A stretch of DNA of 64,000 nucleotides. Source: Peptacetobacter hiranonis (GTDB taxonomy: Bacteria; Bacillota; Clostridia; Peptostreptococcales; Peptostreptococcaceae). Below are positions 61,486 to 64,000 of this stretch, piece by piece (the first letter of the stretch is position 1; each line of letters starts with the position of its first letter). The notes below the pieces were generated by a model. It was not told where the DNA came from and ran no database searches. It worked only from the letters and a program-made list of their open reading frames with translations. Position numbers and translations under genes: made by a program. The stretch is from contig NZ_CP036523.1 in assembly GCF_008151785.1 (NCBI RefSeq), positions 868,001-932,000 of the forward strand. The letters run 5' to 3'.

Positions 61486-61514
61486 TTGTAAAACTAGTAT
61501 ACTATTGTTATAAT
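61486..61514 (+). promoter_or_regulatory. promoter of the iminopeptidase gene
   Basis: TTGTAA (61486-61491), 17 bases, TATAAT (61509-61514), 71 bases before the start at 61586. Confidence 0.7.
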
Positions 61515-61585
61515 ATAGTCAAATGGCAAAAATTTGATGGCTATTTAATGAAATTATAAATATCACAAGTGAGGAGTGAATTTAA

Positions 61586-62470
61586 ATGAAAATAGTAGAA
61601 GGTTACATGCCTTTCAAAGAGTACAAAACATATTATCGTATAGTAGGGGAACCAAATCCAGAAAAAGCTCCTATAATATTACTTCATGGTGGACCAGGAT
61701 CTACACACAACTATTTTGAAGTGTTAGATAAAATGGCAGAAATGGATAATAGACAGATAATAATGTACGACCAGATAGGTTGTGGGGAATCATACGTAGA
61801 TAATAGACCTGACTTATGGACAAAAGAAGTTTGGATAGAAGAATTAATGGCTTTAAGAAAACACTTAGGACTTGATGAAGTACATATACTTGGACAGTCT
61901 TGGGGTGGAATGCAGCTTCTTGAATACATCTGTAACTACAAACCAGAAGGTGTTAAGAGTATAATACTTTCAAGTACATTACCAGCATCTTGGATGTGGG
62001 GACAGGAACGGCATAGAATGATAAAATTCCTTCCAGAAGAAATGCAGAAAGCAATAGACTATGCAACTACAAATAACGATTATTCTTCTCCAGAATATCA
62101 GGCAGCTGAAGCTGAATATATGAGACGTCACGCTGCAGGTTCTTATGGTGAAGGAGATCCAGAATGCTTAACTAGACCAGTTAAAAAAGGTGCAGAAGCA
62201 TATGTAGTTGGTTGGGGACCAAATGAATTTACTCCTCTTGGAACATTAAAAACTTACGATGTTACAGAACAGTTAAAAGATATAAAAGAACCAGCATTAG
62301 TTATATCAGGAGGAAACGACTTATGTACTCCATATATAGCTAAATATATGTACGACAGAATACCTAATTCAAAATGGGAATTATTCAGAGATTGTCGTCA
62401 TATGTGCTTCGTTGAAGACAATGAAAAATACATAAACCTATTAATAGATTGGTTAAATGCTAACGATTAA
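61586..62470 (+). CDS. pip: proline iminopeptidase-family alpha/beta hydrolase
   Basis: A 294-residue hydrolase of the S33 type. The oxyanion motif LLHGGPGSTHNY (near 32-43) and the nucleophile GQSWGG with Ser near residue 111 are typical of proline iminopeptidase; acid and His are probably in ISGGNDLC and DCRHMCF. It removes N-terminal proline from peptides, useful in an amino-acid fermenter. GAGGAGTGA precedes the ATG. Related hydrolases with other substrates share the same motifs. Confidence 0.88.
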   Translation: MKIVEGYMPFKEYKTYYRIVGEPNPEKAPIILLHGGPGSTHNYFEVLDKMAEMDNRQIIMYDQIGCGESYVDNRPDLWTKEVWIEELMALRKHLGLDEVHILGQSWGGMQLLEYICNYKPEGVKSIILSSTLPASWMWGQERHRMIKFLPEEMQKAIDYATTNNDYSSPEYQAAEAEYMRRHAAGSYGEGDPECLTRPVKKGAEAYVVGWGPNEFTPLGTLKTYDVTEQLKDIKEPALVISGGNDLCTPYIAKYMYDRIPNSKWELFRDCRHMCFVEDNEKYINLLIDWLNAND

Positions 62471-62492
62471 TATATAAAGTTACTTAGAAAAG

Positions 62493-62537
62493 AAAAAATT
62501 GGCTACTTACAAAATTCTTGTGAGTAGCCAATTTTTT
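62493..62537. terminator. bidirectional terminator between pip and the acyltransferase gene
   Basis: AAAAAATTGGCTACTTAC with GTGAGTAGCCAATTTTTT, 18 bp with one G-U pair, T-rich on both strands. Confidence 0.93.
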
Positions 62538-62607
62538 ATTTTTAGTAAGTTATATGTTAATCGTCTGTGAGGAGGAAGGGTGTAAAAAGCTCTGGAGCAA
62601 AGAGTGG

Positions 62608-63711
62608 TTATGCTATTGTTCTTTTTTCATTTATTTTATTGCATATATATACGAATACAAGTGGCAGTACTAGGCATAGTACAGGAGAGATGAAGTAGTC
62701 AAATAGTTCTCTTGAGTTTCCTAGTATTCCTGTGTCTGCAAATTGTGTTAGGAGCCATTTTATTAGTAGGTGGTGTATCATTATACTCCAAGTGTTGTTT
62801 CCTATAAAGTTGATTAGTTCTGGTAATTTTCTTTTAAATCTTAGTGCAAGTCTGCACAAGAATTCTGATAGATACAGAACATATAGTATTCCCAGTATAG
62901 AAGTGAATAAGCTTATAAATGTGTGTCCGTTGAAGCTTACAGTTCTAAGTGAGAATGTGCAGTATCCAAATATCCGGTAAAATACAGCTTTTGTAGCAAC
63001 TATAGCAGTAAATCCTTTGAATGTGTATTTTATATGTTCCTCAATAAATTCTTTAAAGAAAAGTCCTATCTGCATGTATTGAAGCCCCCACGCAGTTCTT
63101 AGTATTGCGTGGAATAGTGTTACATCCTGATTTTTTACTGGATATGTATTTGCTAGATGTGCTGCAAATAATCCTACTACGCAAAGGAATATTGTAAATA
63201 TACTTTCATCAAGTAACTTCTTTTCTTCTCCAGATTTGAATGATTTTACAAATAAAGAGAAGAATCTTCTTGTAAGTGGAAAGACAATCCGCACAGTGAA
63301 TAAGAATGGAACAAACCATCCAGGGCCATTAAAATAGAACTGAAATCCTCCTAAAAATGGCTCGATAAAAATGCTGTGTAGATTAAAATGTATTTCTCTT
63401 TCTAAAAGTCCAAGACCAACTAAAACTAGAGTAAGGAAAAAGTAGAATAAATTTGCCTTGTAGTATTTAGTTATATTTTTAAATCTCTTTTTAACCAATG
63501 TTAGATAATTGCTCTCATATATTCTTTTGTAAAAATATCCAGACGCAAAAATGAACAATGGTATATGGTACGAGTATTCTGGGAAAAGTTCCCTACTCGA
63601 AGTTATCGGTATTCCTATTAAATTAAATAAATTTTCATCTAAATGGCAGCTTACAACGACAATTATGCCGAGAGCTTTAAAAGCCGTCATCCTCAAATTT
63701 TTTTCTTTCAT
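62608..63711 (-). CDS. acyltransferase-3 family membrane protein
   Basis: A 366-residue multi-pass protein with about ten hydrophobic segments. The N-terminal LRMTAFKALGIIVVVSCH with the catalytic-type His, a later GPGWFVPFLF and FIGNNTWSIMIHHLLIK match the acyltransferase-3 (OafB/OatA) family, which O-acylate surface glycans. No SGNH extracellular domain is attached. Whether the target is peptidoglycan or a polymer is unknown. The ATG at 63711 lies 10 bases after GGGTG on the minus strand. Confidence 0.85.
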   Translation of the reverse strand: MKEKNLRMTAFKALGIIVVVSCHLDENLFNLIGIPITSSRELFPEYSYHIPLFIFASGYFYKRIYESNYLTLVKKRFKNITKYYKANLFYFFLTLVLVGLGLLEREIHFNLHSIFIEPFLGGFQFYFNGPGWFVPFLFTVRIVFPLTRRFFSLFVKSFKSGEEKKLLDESIFTIFLCVVGLFAAHLANTYPVKNQDVTLFHAILRTAWGLQYMQIGLFFKEFIEEHIKYTFKGFTAIVATKAVFYRIFGYCTFSLRTVSFNGHTFISLFTSILGILYVLYLSEFLCRLALRFKRKLPELINFIGNNTWSIMIHHLLIKWLLTQFADTGILGNSRELFDYFISPVLCLVLPLVFVYICNKINEKRTIA

Positions 63712-63762
63712 ATTAAACAATCACCCTTTTTCGTATTAAATAATTACCCTTTTCATATTAAT
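63712..63762 (-). repeat. tandem duplication of the acyltransferase ribosome-site region
   Basis: On the minus strand, TTAATATGAAAAGGGTAATTA then TTTAATACGAAAAAGGGTGA (units of about 23 bases) precede TTTAATATG, the gene start. The upstream copy includes an ATG that would give the hexapeptide MKRVII. The rest (63763-64000) is AT-rich and noncoding; the last bases, AAAAGGAGCGATT, look like the ribosome site of a rightward gene beyond the window. Confidence 0.5.
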
Positions 63763-64000
63763 AATGATTCTTTCTATCTTAAATAATCTTTCTTTTCAAA
63801 AATCTTAAATTCGAACAATTCTTATTATATCATATTCTAAAAATATTATAATATCCAAACCTTTGATAAAGCTTAAATGCAATTAGATTTTTTACGAGAT
63901 AAATTTGAAATACTTTGATTAAGTATATAAAAATTAAAGAATAAAAATTAGAATTATGATAAAATAGAAAGAGTAAGAACTTATATAAAAAGGAGCGATT

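Overview
This window is low-GC Firmicutes DNA. Gene order and content (dcw remnant, ylm/divIVA-ileS block, yicC-gmk-rpoZ-coaBC-priA-def-fmt-rsmB-rlmN-stp-prkC block) resemble Peptostreptococcaceae. I favour a non-sporulating relative of Clostridioides such as Peptostreptococcus. That placement is inference from layout, not from a marker gene. No rRNA, tRNA, CRISPR array or prophage was seen.

Layout. 1-1059: 3' part of an IS3-family element whose end abuts a 5'-truncated M16 peptidase-like gene (ymfF). 1062-12236: ymfF-ymfH, lgt, rsmH, murF, mraY, murD, murG, ftsZ. This is cell-wall and division DNA from which the usual ftsL/spoVD, spoVE/ftsW, divIB and ftsA positions are missing. 12706-20502: nrdR, pgeF, a PhoP/PhoR-like two-component system, a DUF512 radical-SAM-like protein, der, plsY, gpsA. 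20763-21309: a small XRE/membrane-protein operon. 21618-28117: yggS, sepF, ylmG, ylmH, divIVA and an Ile T-box controlling a type-2-like ileS. 28321-32749: a DMT exporter, a TetR repressor facing a DegV/FakB gene that carries a palindromic operator, and a CorC/HlyC-like protein. 32793-34246: a complete second copy of the IS3 element in opposite orientation, inserted in the loop of a terminator. 34335-42770: M24 peptidase, rqcH, an Agr-like LytTR/HPK10 pair with no visible peptide gene, a CPBP-like membrane protein, an SDR and threonine aldolase. 43835-60585: dapF, yicC, gmk, rpoZ, coaBC, priA, def, fmt, DUF116, a metallopeptidase, an IS91-like HUH transposase with a zinc-ribbon ORF, rsmB, rlmN, stp, prkC. 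60667-63711: a FabG-like SDR, a proline iminopeptidase-like hydrolase and an acyltransferase-3 membrane protein.

The most unusual content is a family of at least eight palindromic intergenic elements (E1-E8, at 12301, 12438, 20505, 29269, 42900, 43161, 54952 and 55281). Each long-class copy is a long outer stem, an internal loop with conserved strands (CTCCAGGCTTC on one side, AGATTGTCG on the other) and a variable inner hairpin. Two copies, E4 and E6, have nearly identical outer arms but carry different inner cores, as if the apical module can be exchanged. Six of the eight form inverted pairs. They sit at operon ends, sometimes in the position of a terminator. The only HUH single-strand transposase gene in the window lies next to one pair. 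The family could be a structured RNA class, a mobile palindromic repeat, or both.

How the genes work together: most of the window is housekeeping for envelope synthesis (murF/mraY/murD/murG, lgt, plsY/gpsA), division (ftsZ, sepF, divIVA, ylm genes) and translation (ileS, def, fmt, rsmB, rlmN, rqcH). The stp/prkC pair is a known type of regulator of wall growth. Accessory insertions (two IS3 copies, the HUH gene, the repeats, the XRE operon) occur at operon boundaries.
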